Positions 32,883 to 41,842 are shown, counted from the first letter of the stretch. The stretch is DNA of 64,000 bases from Actinoplanes sp040639655 (GCF_040639655.1 NZ_JBFAAI010000014.1:170926-234925); one strand, 5' to 3'. Notes: generated from the letters alone by a model not told the origin. Made by a program: numbers and translations.

Positions 32883-35716
32883 AGTTCACCTGCCGCCTGC
32901 TCGCGCAGGGCCCGCGCCTGCTGTTCGAGTGAGAAGAGTTCACCGGCGAGAGCGAGGTACTCATCCTTGTTCGCCACCGGGTTGAGCCGCTGCACCTTGG
33001 ACTTGAGATCGCGGATCCGGGTGGCCAGCGCCCCGCCCTGCAACCGGGCCAGCGTGACCTGCACGTACCGCGGATCGACCTGGCCGTCGACGTAGAGCGG
33101 CTCCACCGCGAGCTCGCTGACCAGCATCTGGCCGCCCATGTCGGGGCAGCAGTCGCGGACCTTCTCGATCCACACCACGCCACCGGTCGACGAGGAGACC
33201 CCGCCCGCCTGAGCGATCGAGTCCCGGACCGACTGGAGCACCGGATCGCCGTAGTTCTCCGCACCGACCGCGTCGAACATCGGCCCGGCCAGCACCGGCT
33301 CCTGCAGGGCCAGTTTCAGCGCCTCCCGCTCGACCAGCCGCTGCGGCGAGTCGGGAGCCGTCCGCGACCGGGGAGCCGCCTGCTGGGTCTCCCCGCGCAG
33401 CGCGTTGTTGACCGCCCGCTGCACGGGGTCCAGGTCCATGCCGAGGTCTCCGGCGAGCTTCCGGGCGTACTCCGGGCGCTTCTCCCGGTCCTTGATCTTG
33501 GCGACCAGCGGGGCGGCACGTCGCATCGCCTCGACCCGGCCCTCGACCGTGTCCAGGTCGAAGCGGGAGATGGTCTGCCGCAGCGCGAAGTCGACGAGCG
33601 GCTCCCGGGCCGCGATCATGTCCCGGACCGCCAGATCGCCGCGGGCCAGCCGCAGCTCACAGGGATCCATGTTGTCCGGCGACACGGCGATGAAGGTACG
33701 CCCGACGAAGCGCTGGTCCTCCTCGAAGGCCCGCAGCGCCGCCTTCTGCCCGGCCGCGTCCCCGTCGAAGGTGTAGATGATCTCGCCGGTGAAGCTGTCG
33801 CTGTCCATCAGCAGCCGGCGGAGCACCTGGATGTGATCCACGCCGAACGCCGTGCCGCAGGTCGCGACCGCGGTCGGTTCGCCCGCCTCGTGACAGGCCA
33901 TGACGTCGGTGTAGCCCTCGACGATCACCGCCCGGCCGCGCTTGGCGATCTCCCGTTTCGCGTGGTCGATGCCGTAGAGCACGTGCGACTTCTTGTAGAT
34001 CGGCGTCTCCGGCGTGTTCAGGTATTTCGGGCCGTCGTCGTCGTCGAACAGCTTCCGCGCGCCGAACCCGATCACGTCGCCGCCCAGGTCACGGATCGGC
34101 CAGAGCAGCCGGCGCCGGAACCGGTCGATCAGCGACCCGGAGCGCGCCGGCTTGCAGAGCCCGGCCATGGTCAGTTCCTCGGCGGTGAAGCCCTTGAGAC
34201 GCAGGTGCTTGGCCAGGGCGTCCCAGCTGTCCGGGGCGAACCCGCAGCCGTACTTTTCGGCGGCGTCCCGGCCGAACCCGCGCTCGGCGAGGAACTCCCG
34301 CGCCTTGCGCGCACCGGGCGAGCCGAGCTGGTCGCGGTAGAAATCGACGGCGGTCGCGTGCGCCGCGATGAGCCGCTGCTTCTGCCCGGCCTGCGGCCGG
34401 GGTGTGGACGGTGCGCCGGTCTCGGTGTCGTAGCGCAGCTGCAGGCCGGCCTTGCCGGCGAGCCGTTCCACCGACTCGATGAACGACAGGTGCTCCGCGT
34501 CCATCAGGAACTTGATCGCGTCGCCGCCCTGGCCGCACCCGTGACAGTTGCCGGTGAGGATGTTGTCCTCAAGGACGAAAGCGTGTGTACCGTCGACGAC
34601 CGGGCAGAAGACCTCTTCGACCTCGCCGTGATCCTCGATCGCCTCGACGACCCAGCCCCGGCGCTCATATTTCTTGCGAGCCGCCCGGAAGCGGTCCCGA
34701 TGGGCGGTGATCAGGAAGAAGTCTTCGGGTATGTCCGAGCCCATGAGAGTGAGCCGGTAGAGGGGCGTGGTATAGCCGATCTCGCCGTTCGGACGCTTCG
34801 TATCCGGGAATCCGGTACGCACGTACTCTCGGATGCCGTATGTCCCGATCCCGATGCGGGTGCAGAGGTCCCGGACGTACTCCAGATGCTGTCGGTGTGC
34901 GGAGTTGAGTGAGATGCAACCGTCGGCCGCTACGTCGCCGTCAGCTGCGAAATAGCCAGCCAGCCAGCCGAAGAGGTAGGACAGCGACTCGGTAAGCGGC
35001 GGCAGGTCGGTCTTGAAATACGCCGGCATGTCCGTGACCGTGATGCGACCGTCGCCGACATAGGTGTCGTTGAGCGGGAACCACTTCAGCAGTTCCCTGT
35101 CCTTGCCGCCGTACAGAATCGCGACACTGCCGCGATCGAGGACCGTGCCGTCGCCGAAGACGATGCCACGGGCGACACCGAACGGTGACGGAGAAAGCGT
35201 GTGCCCGCCGTCACGGGTTGCCAGAGCACGCGGGAACACGTGCGCCAGCCGATCGCCCGGCCGGAGGTCCGCGGTGGTGCGTTCGAGGCGCTTGTCACCC
35301 GTACGACTGCGAATGAACCACCGATGATTCCCGGTGGCCCGAATGGTTTTCTTCTGTCCGTTGCGGGACAACTTCAGATGGAGAAGCGGCTGTTCACCGA
35401 ACGATCGGAACGGCGCCTCGACGAAACGGCCGTGCGTCGTGATGACGCGATGGCGCCCACCGGCGAGATCACGGATCTCGCGGATGCCCTGGTCAGTGAT
35501 GACCCGCGTCTCGCCCGCCAGGCAGAAGTAGACGTTCCGCGCCGGTGAGACGTTGAACGACGGCGTCTTCTCGTCATGGAAAGGGCACAGCCCTTTCAGG
35601 TTGCCGCCGCCCGCCGACCGCAGCGTCACCGTCTCGCTGATCACGTCGACGATCGAGGTCCGGTCGCGGACCAGTGCGATGTCCTCGTCCTTGACCCGTC
35701 CCGCCACGGCATACAT
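32879..35716 (-). CDS. dnaG: DNA primase DnaG, interrupted by an intein
   Basis: 945 codons; after removal of the 326-residue intein the primase is 619 residues, normal for the family. The zinc finger has CPFH (Cys44, His47) and, after the intein, CHGC (residues 391-394): the intein sits directly before the third zinc ligand, which serves as its +1 Cys. The RNA polymerase core follows (YGIDHAKREIAKRGRAVIVE, GYTDVMACHEAGE, TFDGDAAGQKAALRAFEEDQ, all TOPRIM motifs), then the C-terminal helicase-interacting part. It makes RNA primers at the replication fork. Splicing is required to complete the zinc site. A dgt gene lies upstream, a small coupled gene downstream. Confidence 0.95.
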   Translation of the reverse strand: MYAVAGRVKDEDIALVRDRTSIVDVISETVTLRSAGGGNLKGLCPFHDEKTPSFNVSPARNVYFCLAGETRVITDQGIREIRDLAGGRHRVITTHGRFVEAPFRSFGEQPLLHLKLSRNGQKKTIRATGNHRWFIRSRTGDKRLERTTADLRPGDRLAHVFPRALATRDGGHTLSPSPFGVARGIVFGDGTVLDRGSVAILYGGKDRELLKWFPLNDTYVGDGRITVTDMPAYFKTDLPPLTESLSYLFGWLAGYFAADGDVAADGCISLNSAHRQHLEYVRDLCTRIGIGTYGIREYVRTGFPDTKRPNGEIGYTTPLYRLTLMGSDIPEDFFLITAHRDRFRAARKKYERRGWVVEAIEDHGEVEEVFCPVVDGTHAFVLEDNILTGNCHGCGQGGDAIKFLMDAEHLSFIESVERLAGKAGLQLRYDTETGAPSTPRPQAGQKQRLIAAHATAVDFYRDQLGSPGARKAREFLAERGFGRDAAEKYGCGFAPDSWDALAKHLRLKGFTAEELTMAGLCKPARSGSLIDRFRRRLLWPIRDLGGDVIGFGARKLFDDDDGPKYLNTPETPIYKKSHVLYGIDHAKREIAKRGRAVIVEGYTDVMACHEAGEPTAVATCGTAFGVDHIQVLRRLLMDSDSFTGEIIYTFDGDAAGQKAALRAFEEDQRFVGRTFIAVSPDNMDPCELRLARGDLAVRDMIAAREPLVDFALRQTISRFDLDTVEGRVEAMRRAAPLVAKIKDREKRPEYARKLAGDLGMDLDPVQRAVNNALRGETQQAAPRSRTAPDSPQRLVEREALKLALQEPVLAGPMFDAVGAENYGDPVLQSVRDSIAQAGGVSSSTGGVVWIEKVRDCCPDMGGQMLVSELAVEPLYVDGQVDPRYVQVTLARLQGGALATRIRDLKSKVQRLNPVANKDEYLALAGELFSLEQQARALREQAAGEL
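34547..35524 (-). other. Intein within DnaG, with LAGLIDADG-type homing endonuclease domain
   Basis: Residues 65-390 of the precursor. Block A is CLAGETRVIT (Cys1 nucleophile), block B ATGNHRWF (His), block F THAFVLEDNILTGN, ending in Asn390 followed by Cys+1. The residue before Asn is Gly rather than the usual His, a variation known in other inteins. Between the splicing blocks two dodecapeptide-like motifs are present, VARGIVFGDGTV and LFGWLAGYFAADGDV, each with the acidic residue expected for a LAGLIDADG endonuclease, so the homing domain may be active. Codon choice here looks less GC-biased than in the flanking primase, consistent with acquisition from elsewhere. Confidence 0.92.
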
Positions 35717-35763
35717 CCTGCCTCGCGCGACAGCTCACCCGCCAGCAGGGTCCGCCTCGATCG

Positions 35764-36975
35764 TCACCGTGTCCCGACGACCGCCCGGTGCCAGGCCACG
35801 GCCGCGTGGTCGGTCAGGGACGCGACCTGGTCGATCACCACCCGCAGGGCGGCCGCGTCGTCCACGGCGGACGCGTGCAACGGGCGGAAGAGCGGATCCA
35901 GCCTCTCCGGCGTACGGGTCAGCGCCTCCACCAGTTCGACGAGGATGGTGCGCTGCTGCTCGTACCACGTCTCGGCGGCCCTGGACCGCATCACGTAGCG
36001 CAGTGCCATGCCCTTGAGCAGCGCGCACTGGTTACGGACGGTCCGCGGGACGATCAGGTCGGCGGCGTACCGGCGCAGCGGTTCGGTGCCGTGGCGGCTC
36101 TGCGTGGCGCCGACCGCGGAGGCGACGAAACGGCCGGTCAGGACGCTGGTCATCCGTTTGAGGGCGACCAGGGAGTCGTAGCCGCCGTCGTACCCGGCGA
36201 CCGCGGTGACGGCCGGATCGGCCAGCAGCATGTCGAGGGCGGCGCCGAGTTCGTCGCGGGTCTCGGTGGAGTAGGTGGCGGCCACGTCGGCGCAGAGTTC
36301 GCGGCGTTCGTCCGGGTCGTCGATGAGCCCGCGGAGCCGGATGTACCCGCCGTGCACCCCGTCCTCGACGTCGTGCACCGAGTAGGCGACGTCGTCGGCC
36401 CAGTCCATCACCTGGGCCTCCAGACAGCGGCGTTCGTCGTCACGGCCGTTGCGCAGCCAGTCGAAGACCGGCCGGTCGTCGGCGTAGACGCCGAACTTGC
36501 GGTACCCGGCCTTACGGAACCACGGGTACTTGGAACACGCGTCGAGGGTGGCGCGGGTCAGATTGAGGCCGGCGCCGGGGACCTTCGCCTCCAGCCGGGT
36601 GATCACGCGCAGAGTCTGCGCATTGCCCTCGAAGCCACCGCACGGCGCGGCGACCACGTCGAGGGCGGACTCGCCGTTGTGTCCGAAGGGCGGGTGGCCC
36701 AGGTCGTGGGCGAGCCCGGCCACGTCCACGACGTCAGGGTCGCAACCCAGGCGGGCGCCCATCTCGCGGGAGATCTGGGCGACCTCGAGGGAGTGGGTGA
36801 GCCGGGTACGCAGGAAGTCGTCGGATCCGGCGGTGTGCACCTGGGTCTTGGCGGCGAGACGCCGGAAACCGGCCGAGTGCAGCACCCGTGCCCGGTCACG
36901 CTGATACGGGGTACGTCCGTACCCGCTGTCCTTGGCGGGCTCGGCTGCCCATCTCTGCGCCTCGGCGGCCGTCAT
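35764..36975 (-). CDS. dgt: Deoxyguanosinetriphosphate triphosphohydrolase-like protein
   Basis: 403 residues. The HD-superfamily metal site is intact: RLTHSLEVAQISREMG (His of the H...HD motif), then GLAHDLGHPPFGHNGE (HD), and DWADDVAYSVHDVEDGV supplies the last Asp. The opening RTPYQRDRARVLHSAGFRRL is typical of Dgt enzymes, which hydrolyse dNTPs to the nucleoside and tripolyphosphate. It lies 47 bases upstream of dnaG on the same strand, an arrangement common in actinobacteria that links nucleotide-pool control to replication. Confidence 0.93.
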   Translation of the reverse strand: MTAAEAQRWAAEPAKDSGYGRTPYQRDRARVLHSAGFRRLAAKTQVHTAGSDDFLRTRLTHSLEVAQISREMGARLGCDPDVVDVAGLAHDLGHPPFGHNGESALDVVAAPCGGFEGNAQTLRVITRLEAKVPGAGLNLTRATLDACSKYPWFRKAGYRKFGVYADDRPVFDWLRNGRDDERRCLEAQVMDWADDVAYSVHDVEDGVHGGYIRLRGLIDDPDERRELCADVAATYSTETRDELGAALDMLLADPAVTAVAGYDGGYDSLVALKRMTSVLTGRFVASAVGATQSRHGTEPLRRYAADLIVPRTVRNQCALLKGMALRYVMRSRAAETWYEQQRTILVELVEALTRTPERLDPLFRPLHASAVDDAAALRVVIDQVASLTDHAAVAWHRAVVGTR

Positions 36976-37020
36976 GATCCCCAGACTAAGCCGGATGTCC
37001 GGGTTGCCGATGAGTCAACC

Positions 37021-38586
37021 GTGGTGATCTCCATCGTCGGCCGCCTCGTGGTGCTGGGCGGCACCGGTCTGTTCTCGGTCGCGCTCGTGACCGGGTTCGC
37101 GGTGCGCAACTCCGACGACCAGAGTGCCGCGAACGAGCAGATCGCCAGGATCAGCGCGGCGATGAGCAGTCAGTGGAACGCGGACATGATGCACGACGCG
37201 CTGAAGGCGGACGTGATGTCCGCGCTGGTGGCGACGACGGCCGAGCAGCGGCAGGAGTACGAGGCCGAGGCGGTGACCGAGCACAGCGCCACGATGGTCG
37301 AGAAGTTCGACGCGGCGGCCGGGCTGGCCCCGGAATCGCTGAAGGCGGACTACACGGCAGCTCGTCCGCAGGTGACGGAGTACGCGGAGGCCGCCGCGGC
37401 GACGGTCGAGGCCGCGGAGACCGATCGGGCGGCGGCCATGCGGCTGCTCGGTGATTTCCTGACCGCCTACGCGGCGCTGGAGGAGAGCCTGGGTGCCCTG
37501 GACGACGCGATGCTCGCGGAGGTCGACGCGGCAAGCGCACATGGCCGTGAGACGGGCACCAGGAGCACGACGTTCATCCAATGGGCGGCCGTCATCGCGA
37601 ACCTGCTGACGGTGATCGCCTGTGTCCTCACCGTCCGGGCGATCCGGCGGCCGTTACGGGCGATGCGGGAGACCCTGCGCACGGTGGCGCGGCGGGATCT
37701 CACGGTCCGGGCGCCGATCGTCAACCGGGACGAGTTCGGTGAGATGGCGCAGGCGCTCAACGAGGCGATGGACGCTCTGCAGGGCACCGTGTCGGCGACC
37801 GCGGATCGGGTGGGCAGCCTCAGCGCGGCCAGCGTCGAATTGCAGAAGCTGGCCGGCGAGCTGGACGGTTCGGCGGAGCGGACGTCGGCAGAGGCACGCA
37901 ACGCGGATTCGTCGGCGGTCCATGTGTCCGGTTCGGTGACCGACATGATGTCCGCGACCGATCAGTTGTCGGCGTCGATCCGCGAGATCGCCAGGCAGAC
38001 CGCGACGGCGGCGTCGACGACCAACGAGGCGACGGCGAGCGCGAACACGACCGCGGAGGCGGTGGGCCGGTTGAGCGACGCGAGCCGGGAGGTCGGCGAC
38101 ATCGTTCGGATGATCACGAACATCGCGGAGCAGACGAATCTGCTGGCGTTGAACGCGAGCATCGAGGCGGCCCGGGCAGGGCAGGCCGGCAAGGGATTCG
38201 CGGTGGTGGCGACCGAGGTCAAGGATCTGGCGCAGGAGACGGCCCAGGCGACCGGGGAGATCACCGCGAAGATCCACGCGATCCAGGAGATGACCACGAG
38301 CACGGCCCAGGCGATCGGGGCGATCGCGGAGATCATCGCCCGGATCGACGACGGCCAGCGTACGATCGCCGCCGCCGTCGAGGAGCAGTCGGCCACCACC
38401 GACCTGCTGACCCGCAACGTGGAGGCCGTCTCGTCGGCGGCGTCCGAGATCAGCGGGACGGTCTCGCACATCACGTCGTCGAGCGCGTTCACGGCCGAGG
38501 GGGCGAACACCACCCGGCACTCGGCGGGACTGGTGAGCAGCGCCGCCGACGACATCCGCTCGCTGATCACCCAGTTCCGGTACTAG
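37021..38586 (+). CDS. Methyl-accepting chemotaxis protein
   Basis: 521 residues from the GTG at 37021, the first plausible start after the divergent dgt gene. A transmembrane helix at about 3-25 and another at about 185-206 bracket an extracytoplasmic four-helix-type sensor. A HAMP domain follows (RPLRAMRETLRTVARRDLTV), then the signalling domain whose hairpin tip is intact (NIAEQTNLLALNASIEAARA, GQAGKGFAVVATEVKDLAQE). It would signal to CheA/CheW, none of which are encoded here. The sensor has no recognisable Cache fold. No good ribosome site precedes the start. Confidence 0.9.
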   Translation: MVISIVGRLVVLGGTGLFSVALVTGFAVRNSDDQSAANEQIARISAAMSSQWNADMMHDALKADVMSALVATTAEQRQEYEAEAVTEHSATMVEKFDAAAGLAPESLKADYTAARPQVTEYAEAAAATVEAAETDRAAAMRLLGDFLTAYAALEESLGALDDAMLAEVDAASAHGRETGTRSTTFIQWAAVIANLLTVIACVLTVRAIRRPLRAMRETLRTVARRDLTVRAPIVNRDEFGEMAQALNEAMDALQGTVSATADRVGSLSAASVELQKLAGELDGSAERTSAEARNADSSAVHVSGSVTDMMSATDQLSASIREIARQTATAASTTNEATASANTTAEAVGRLSDASREVGDIVRMITNIAEQTNLLALNASIEAARAGQAGKGFAVVATEVKDLAQETAQATGEITAKIHAIQEMTTSTAQAIGAIAEIIARIDDGQRTIAAAVEEQSATTDLLTRNVEAVSSAASEISGTVSHITSSSAFTAEGANTTRHSAGLVSSAADDIRSLITQFRY

Positions 38587-38603
38587 GGCGTACGGCCCGG
38601 AAC

Positions 38604-38957
38604 TCAGCGCCTGGAGCTCAGGACGCAGAACTCGTTGCCCTCCGGGTCGGCCAGTACCACCCAGGGCACGTCGTCGCCCTGACCGATGTCGACGGGCCGC
38701 GCCCCCATACCGACCAGGCGCTCCACCTCGACCGCCTGATCGTCCGGACGCAGGTCGATGTGCAGCCGGTTCTTGATCCGTTTGACGTCTCCGACCGGGG
38801 TGAACAGCAATCCGGGCAGTTCGTCGGGGGTGCGCCGGATCTCCACCTCGTCGGGCGCCTCGTTCACGATCAGGTAGCCGAGGGCCTCGGCCCACCAGCG
38901 GGCGAGCCGCGCCGGGTCATGCGCGTCGACCACGATCTGCTCCCACCGACTGGGCAC
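38604..38957 (-). CDS. VOC (glyoxalase-like) family protein
   Basis: 117 residues with the two beta-alpha-beta-beta-beta half-modules of the vicinal oxygen chelate fold: WEQIVVDAHDPARLARWWAE, ALGY, NRLHIDLRPDDQAVEVERL and VVLADPEGNEFCVLSS. The metal positions (His in RLHIDL, Glu in GNEFCV) are present. Many proteins of this small type lack a known substrate. It is convergent with the chemoreceptor gene, 17 bases apart. Confidence 0.87.
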   Translation of the reverse strand: MPSRWEQIVVDAHDPARLARWWAEALGYLIVNEAPDEVEIRRTPDELPGLLFTPVGDVKRIKNRLHIDLRPDDQAVEVERLVGMGARPVDIGQGDDVPWVVLADPEGNEFCVLSSRR

Positions 38958-39199
38958 GAAAGCCTCCTCCGGATAGACACGTGACGATCATGTTACGCGA
39001 CCCGGACGGGTGAACCGGGACGAAACAGCGCACCTGGAGTGCGACGGCGAGAGCCCGTGGTGGCGCCAGGATGACGAGCCGTCAACGGCTGCGCCGGGAC
39101 GCACAAAACGTGCGACTTGTAGCCACAGGGTCACCGGAGGATGGCCCACGGTGGCGGGCGGGAAGCGTCTGATCACCGACCGAAGCGCTGAGGAGTGAA

Positions 39200-39580
39200 G
39201 TGCCCGGCGTCGACCACTGTCTACAGGAGGCAATGACGATTCCCGGCGCCGTGGGCGCCAGCATCGTCGACTACACCACGGGCTTCCCGGTCGCCACGAC
39301 CGGTGCGGCGCCCAACGAGGACCACGAGGCTGCGGCCGCCGGCACGGCCGAGGTGGTGCAGGCCGCGAACAGTCGCTCGCTGTTCGTCTCCGCGGTACCG
39401 CACGACCTGCTCGAAGACCTGATCATCACCACCGCCGGTGGCTACCACCTCCTACGGATGGTCCAGACCGAGTTCGACAGCCGCCTGGTGCTCTACGTGT
39501 GGCTGGACCGGGTTCGCGGCAACCTCGCCGTGGCCCGCCGCATGATGCAACGCCTGGCCGACGAACTGGTCACGCGATGA
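39200..39580 (+). CDS. Roadblock/LC7-domain protein (first)
   Basis: 126 residues from a GTG preceded by AGGAG. A single Roadblock fold: LQEAMTIPGAVGASIVDYTT, GFPVATT, then LEDLIITTAGGYHLLRM and YVWLDRVRGNLAVARRMMQR. Roadblock/MglB proteins dimerise and act on small Ras-like GTPases as activators or scaffolds. It resembles the last gene of the cluster position by position (LEDxxIT, YHxxR, RxNLAxxR), so the two are paralogues. It is the first gene of a four-gene run with gaps of 36-52 bases. Confidence 0.88.
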   Translation: MPGVDHCLQEAMTIPGAVGASIVDYTTGFPVATTGAAPNEDHEAAAAGTAEVVQAANSRSLFVSAVPHDLLEDLIITTAGGYHLLRMVQTEFDSRLVLYVWLDRVRGNLAVARRMMQRLADELVTR

Positions 39581-39625
39581 CCGGTACGAGAACCGCCCGA
39601 TCAACTGACCACGAAGGAGCGATCG

Positions 39626-40672
39626 GTGGCCCCCACGAGGACCGCAGCGCCCGGGAACCTGCTCACGCAGGTGGCCGGCGCGCGGCAGACCGGAGCGCTG
39701 ATGGTCGGCGGCCATCCGGGCGGCGCGGTCTTCGTCCTCGAGGGGCGGGTCGTCTACGCCGAGTCGCCGGCCGCACCGGGGGTCGGCGAGCTGCTCACCT
39801 CCTCCGGGCGGCTCGCCGGGCGGACCTGGCAGAACGCGCTCGATCTGGGCACCTCGACCGCCCGGGTCGGCCGCCTGCTGGTCGAGCAGGGCCACCTCAC
39901 GCAGGGTGAGCTGGAGTTGTGCGTGCTCGGCGCCACCTACGACGCGGCCTACTTCGTGCTGGCGGACCGGACGGCGCGGGCCGAGTTCGTACCCGGTGCC
40001 ACGCACTGGCTGGGGCCGGTCGTGCACATCGACGCGGCCGCGGTCGACCGGGAGGTCCGCCGCCGGATCGCGCTGCTCGACGAGATCTTCCCGAACCCCC
40101 TGATCGACGTGTCGCCGGTCATCCCGGTGACCCGGCCGCCCCGGGAACGGGTCACCGTCACGGCGCCGCAGTGGGAGCTGCTGGTCCAGGCGGACGGTCA
40201 GCGCACCCCCGCCGACCTGGCACAACTGCTCGGCCGGGCAGGCTACGCGATCATCCAGGAACTCCGCCGGATGGCCGCCGCCGGGCTGATCGAACAGCCC
40301 GAGCCACGAACGCCGGAGTCACCGGAGTTCGTCCGGCTCCCGCATCCACGAGGCGTGGCGGTCCCCCTCGCCCGCGAGGCGGTCCCCCTCCCCCGGGAGG
40401 CGGGCCCGACCGCTTGGGAGACCGCGTCGATGGCCCGGGACACGGTGCCGGTGATCTCCGGCCCGGAGCCGGTGGCGCGGCATCCGCCGCCCGGAGGGGA
40501 TCCACCGCCCGGCGAGCACAACGCCGGCCCGAACCGGCTACCGCGGCTGGCCCGCCGGAAACCCGGGGCGAAGCTGCCCAAGGAGATGGCGGGTGAGAGC
40601 CCACCCGTCCACCAGGGCACCGACGAGGTCCTGCTCAAGCGCATACGCACCGCACTCAGGGCACTGCGGTGA
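39626..40672 (+). CDS. DUF4388/PATAN-like protein with winged helix and proline-rich tail
   Basis: 348 residues. The N-terminal domain (about 1-140) matches the PATAN/DUF4388 pattern: RQTGALMVGGHPGGAVFVLE, GRVVYAES, GELLTSSGRL and VGRLLVEQGHLTQGELEL. At about 168-220 a winged-helix-like segment follows (PQWELLVQADGQRTPADLAQ, LLGRAGYAIIQELRRMAAAG). The rest is Pro/Arg-rich and disordered, with a short repeat (VPLAREA, VPLPREA), ending in a basic helix (VLLKRIRTALRAL). PATAN proteins are regulatory adaptors in bacterial signalling. It lies between Roadblock genes, so it probably works with them. Confidence 0.78.
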   Translation: MAPTRTAAPGNLLTQVAGARQTGALMVGGHPGGAVFVLEGRVVYAESPAAPGVGELLTSSGRLAGRTWQNALDLGTSTARVGRLLVEQGHLTQGELELCVLGATYDAAYFVLADRTARAEFVPGATHWLGPVVHIDAAAVDREVRRRIALLDEIFPNPLIDVSPVIPVTRPPRERVTVTAPQWELLVQADGQRTPADLAQLLGRAGYAIIQELRRMAAAGLIEQPEPRTPESPEFVRLPHPRGVAVPLAREAVPLPREAGPTAWETASMARDTVPVISGPEPVARHPPPGGDPPPGEHNAGPNRLPRLARRKPGAKLPKEMAGESPPVHQGTDEVLLKRIRTALRALR

Positions 40673-40708
40673 CACGCGCACCCCCGACGAGAAGGAGCGA
40701 GGAGAGGA

Positions 40709-41197
40709 ATGACGGTGGACCCGGCGGTACTCGAGGAGCTTGCGCGCCTGCGCAGCAGAGTGCCGGAGCTGGCCGGAAGTGTGCTCGCCACCGCCGACGG
40801 GCTGGTCGTGGCGCACGACTCGCACGGCATCGAGCCGGACACCCTGGCCGCTCTGGCCGCGGCCCACCTGGCCCTGGCCCGGCGGTTCGCGCACGCCGTG
40901 AACCACGGCGAACTGAGGGAGTCCGTGGTCGAGTGCGACGGCGGCTACATCACCTCGTACACCGCCGGCCCGAACGCGCTGCTCACCGTCGTCACTTCGG
41001 GTGACGCGAACCTCGCCATGGTCCATCTGGAGGCGCGCCGGTGCGTACGCCGGCTCGTCCGGATCCTCGCGCTGGAGACCGCACCTCAGCTGCGCCCGGA
41101 CATTCCCATCCAGGCCGGTCCATCCGCCCCGCTTGCCCGGCGGACGCCGATGGCCACCCTGCCGAACGTGGTCCGCCGTCGCCAGGCGACCGGCTGA
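40709..41197 (+). CDS. Roadblock/LC7-domain protein (second)
   Basis: 162 residues, ATG preceded by GGAGAGGA. Roadblock fold: LARLRSRVPELAGSVLATAD, GLVVAHDSHG, LAALAAAHLALARRFAHAV, ESVVECDGGYITSYTAG and LTVVTSGDANLAMVHLEARR. It resembles the MglB-like proteins of streptomycete conservons more than its two neighbours do. A basic tail (LPNVVRRRQATG) follows. Expected to form homo- or heterodimers with the flanking Roadblock proteins. Confidence 0.87.
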   Translation: MTVDPAVLEELARLRSRVPELAGSVLATADGLVVAHDSHGIEPDTLAALAAAHLALARRFAHAVNHGELRESVVECDGGYITSYTAGPNALLTVVTSGDANLAMVHLEARRCVRRLVRILALETAPQLRPDIPIQAGPSAPLARRTPMATLPNVVRRRQATG

Positions 41198-41249
41198 CCG
41201 GTAGAAGACCGTTCGAAGATCCATCCCACCACAACGGAGGAACAATCCC

Positions 41250-41621
41250 ATGCCCGACATGGACACCGCACTGAAGGAAATCATGGAGATCGACGGCTGC
41301 ATCGGCGTCGCGCTCGTGGACCACACCAGCGGCATGGCCCTGGGCACCCTGGGTGGTGGCAAGGAGCTCGACCTGACCGTCGCCGCCGCCGGCAACACCG
41401 ACGTGGTCCGCGCCAAGCTGCGTGCGATGGAGATGCTCAACCTCTCCGAGAAGATCGAGGACATCCTCATCACGCTCGATACGCAGTACCACATGATCCG
41501 GCCGCTCACGAGCCGGTCCGGCAAGGGCCTCTTCCTGTACGTGGCGCTCCGGCGGGACCGGGCGAACCTCGCGATGTCCCGGCACCAGCTGCGCCGCATC
41601 GAGAACGACCTCGACGTCTGA
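41250..41621 (+). CDS. Roadblock/LC7-domain protein (third)
   Basis: 123 residues, ATG preceded by GGAGG. Single Roadblock fold: LKEIMEIDGCIGVALVDHTS, GMALGTLGGG, LTVAAAGNTDVVRAKLRAME, IEDILITLDTQYHMIRP and LYVALRRDRANLAMSRHQLR. It is the closest paralogue of the first gene in the cluster. A strong hairpin follows 25 bases after its stop, closing the operon. Confidence 0.9.
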   Translation: MPDMDTALKEIMEIDGCIGVALVDHTSGMALGTLGGGKELDLTVAAAGNTDVVRAKLRAMEMLNLSEKIEDILITLDTQYHMIRPLTSRSGKGLFLYVALRRDRANLAMSRHQLRRIENDLDV

Positions 41622-41646
41622 GGTTCGAGGCGTGACCGCCACCCCT

Positions 41647-41677
41647 GGCGGGGAGGGCCCGCACCGCCCTCCCCGCC
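41647..41677 (+). terminator. Terminator of the Roadblock gene cluster
   Basis: GGCGGGGAGGGC, 7-base loop, GCCCTCCCCGCC: a 12-base-pair perfect stem followed by a C-rich stretch, without a clear T tract, as is common in actinomycetes. Confidence 0.75.
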
Positions 41678-41782
41678 CCCGCGCCGAAGCTCGGCAGATC
41701 TCCGCACTCTGGACCACCGGACCGTGACACAGGTTTCCGGGGTGTTACCCCTTGCCGTCGGATCGACGGGCGTGCATCCTGT

Positions 41783-41798
41783 TTTGCAGCGCTGCAAA
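41783..41798. promoter_or_regulatory. Palindromic operator upstream of the first GH43 gene
   Basis: TTTGCAGCGCTGCAAA is a perfect 16-base palindrome 45 bases before the ATG. Its core recurs upstream of the second GH43 gene. The centred CG and the length are typical of LacI-family operators. Confidence 0.75.
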
Positions 41799-41842
41799 GA
41801 GTGTGCCAGCACCGCGCGCCGCGCATCCGTCTGTGAGGACCC

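Noticed and set aside
35788..37020. Upstream extension of the chemoreceptor frame
   Set aside because: The frame continues antisense through dgt without a stop, but protein similarity and the membrane helix begin at the GTG at 37021.
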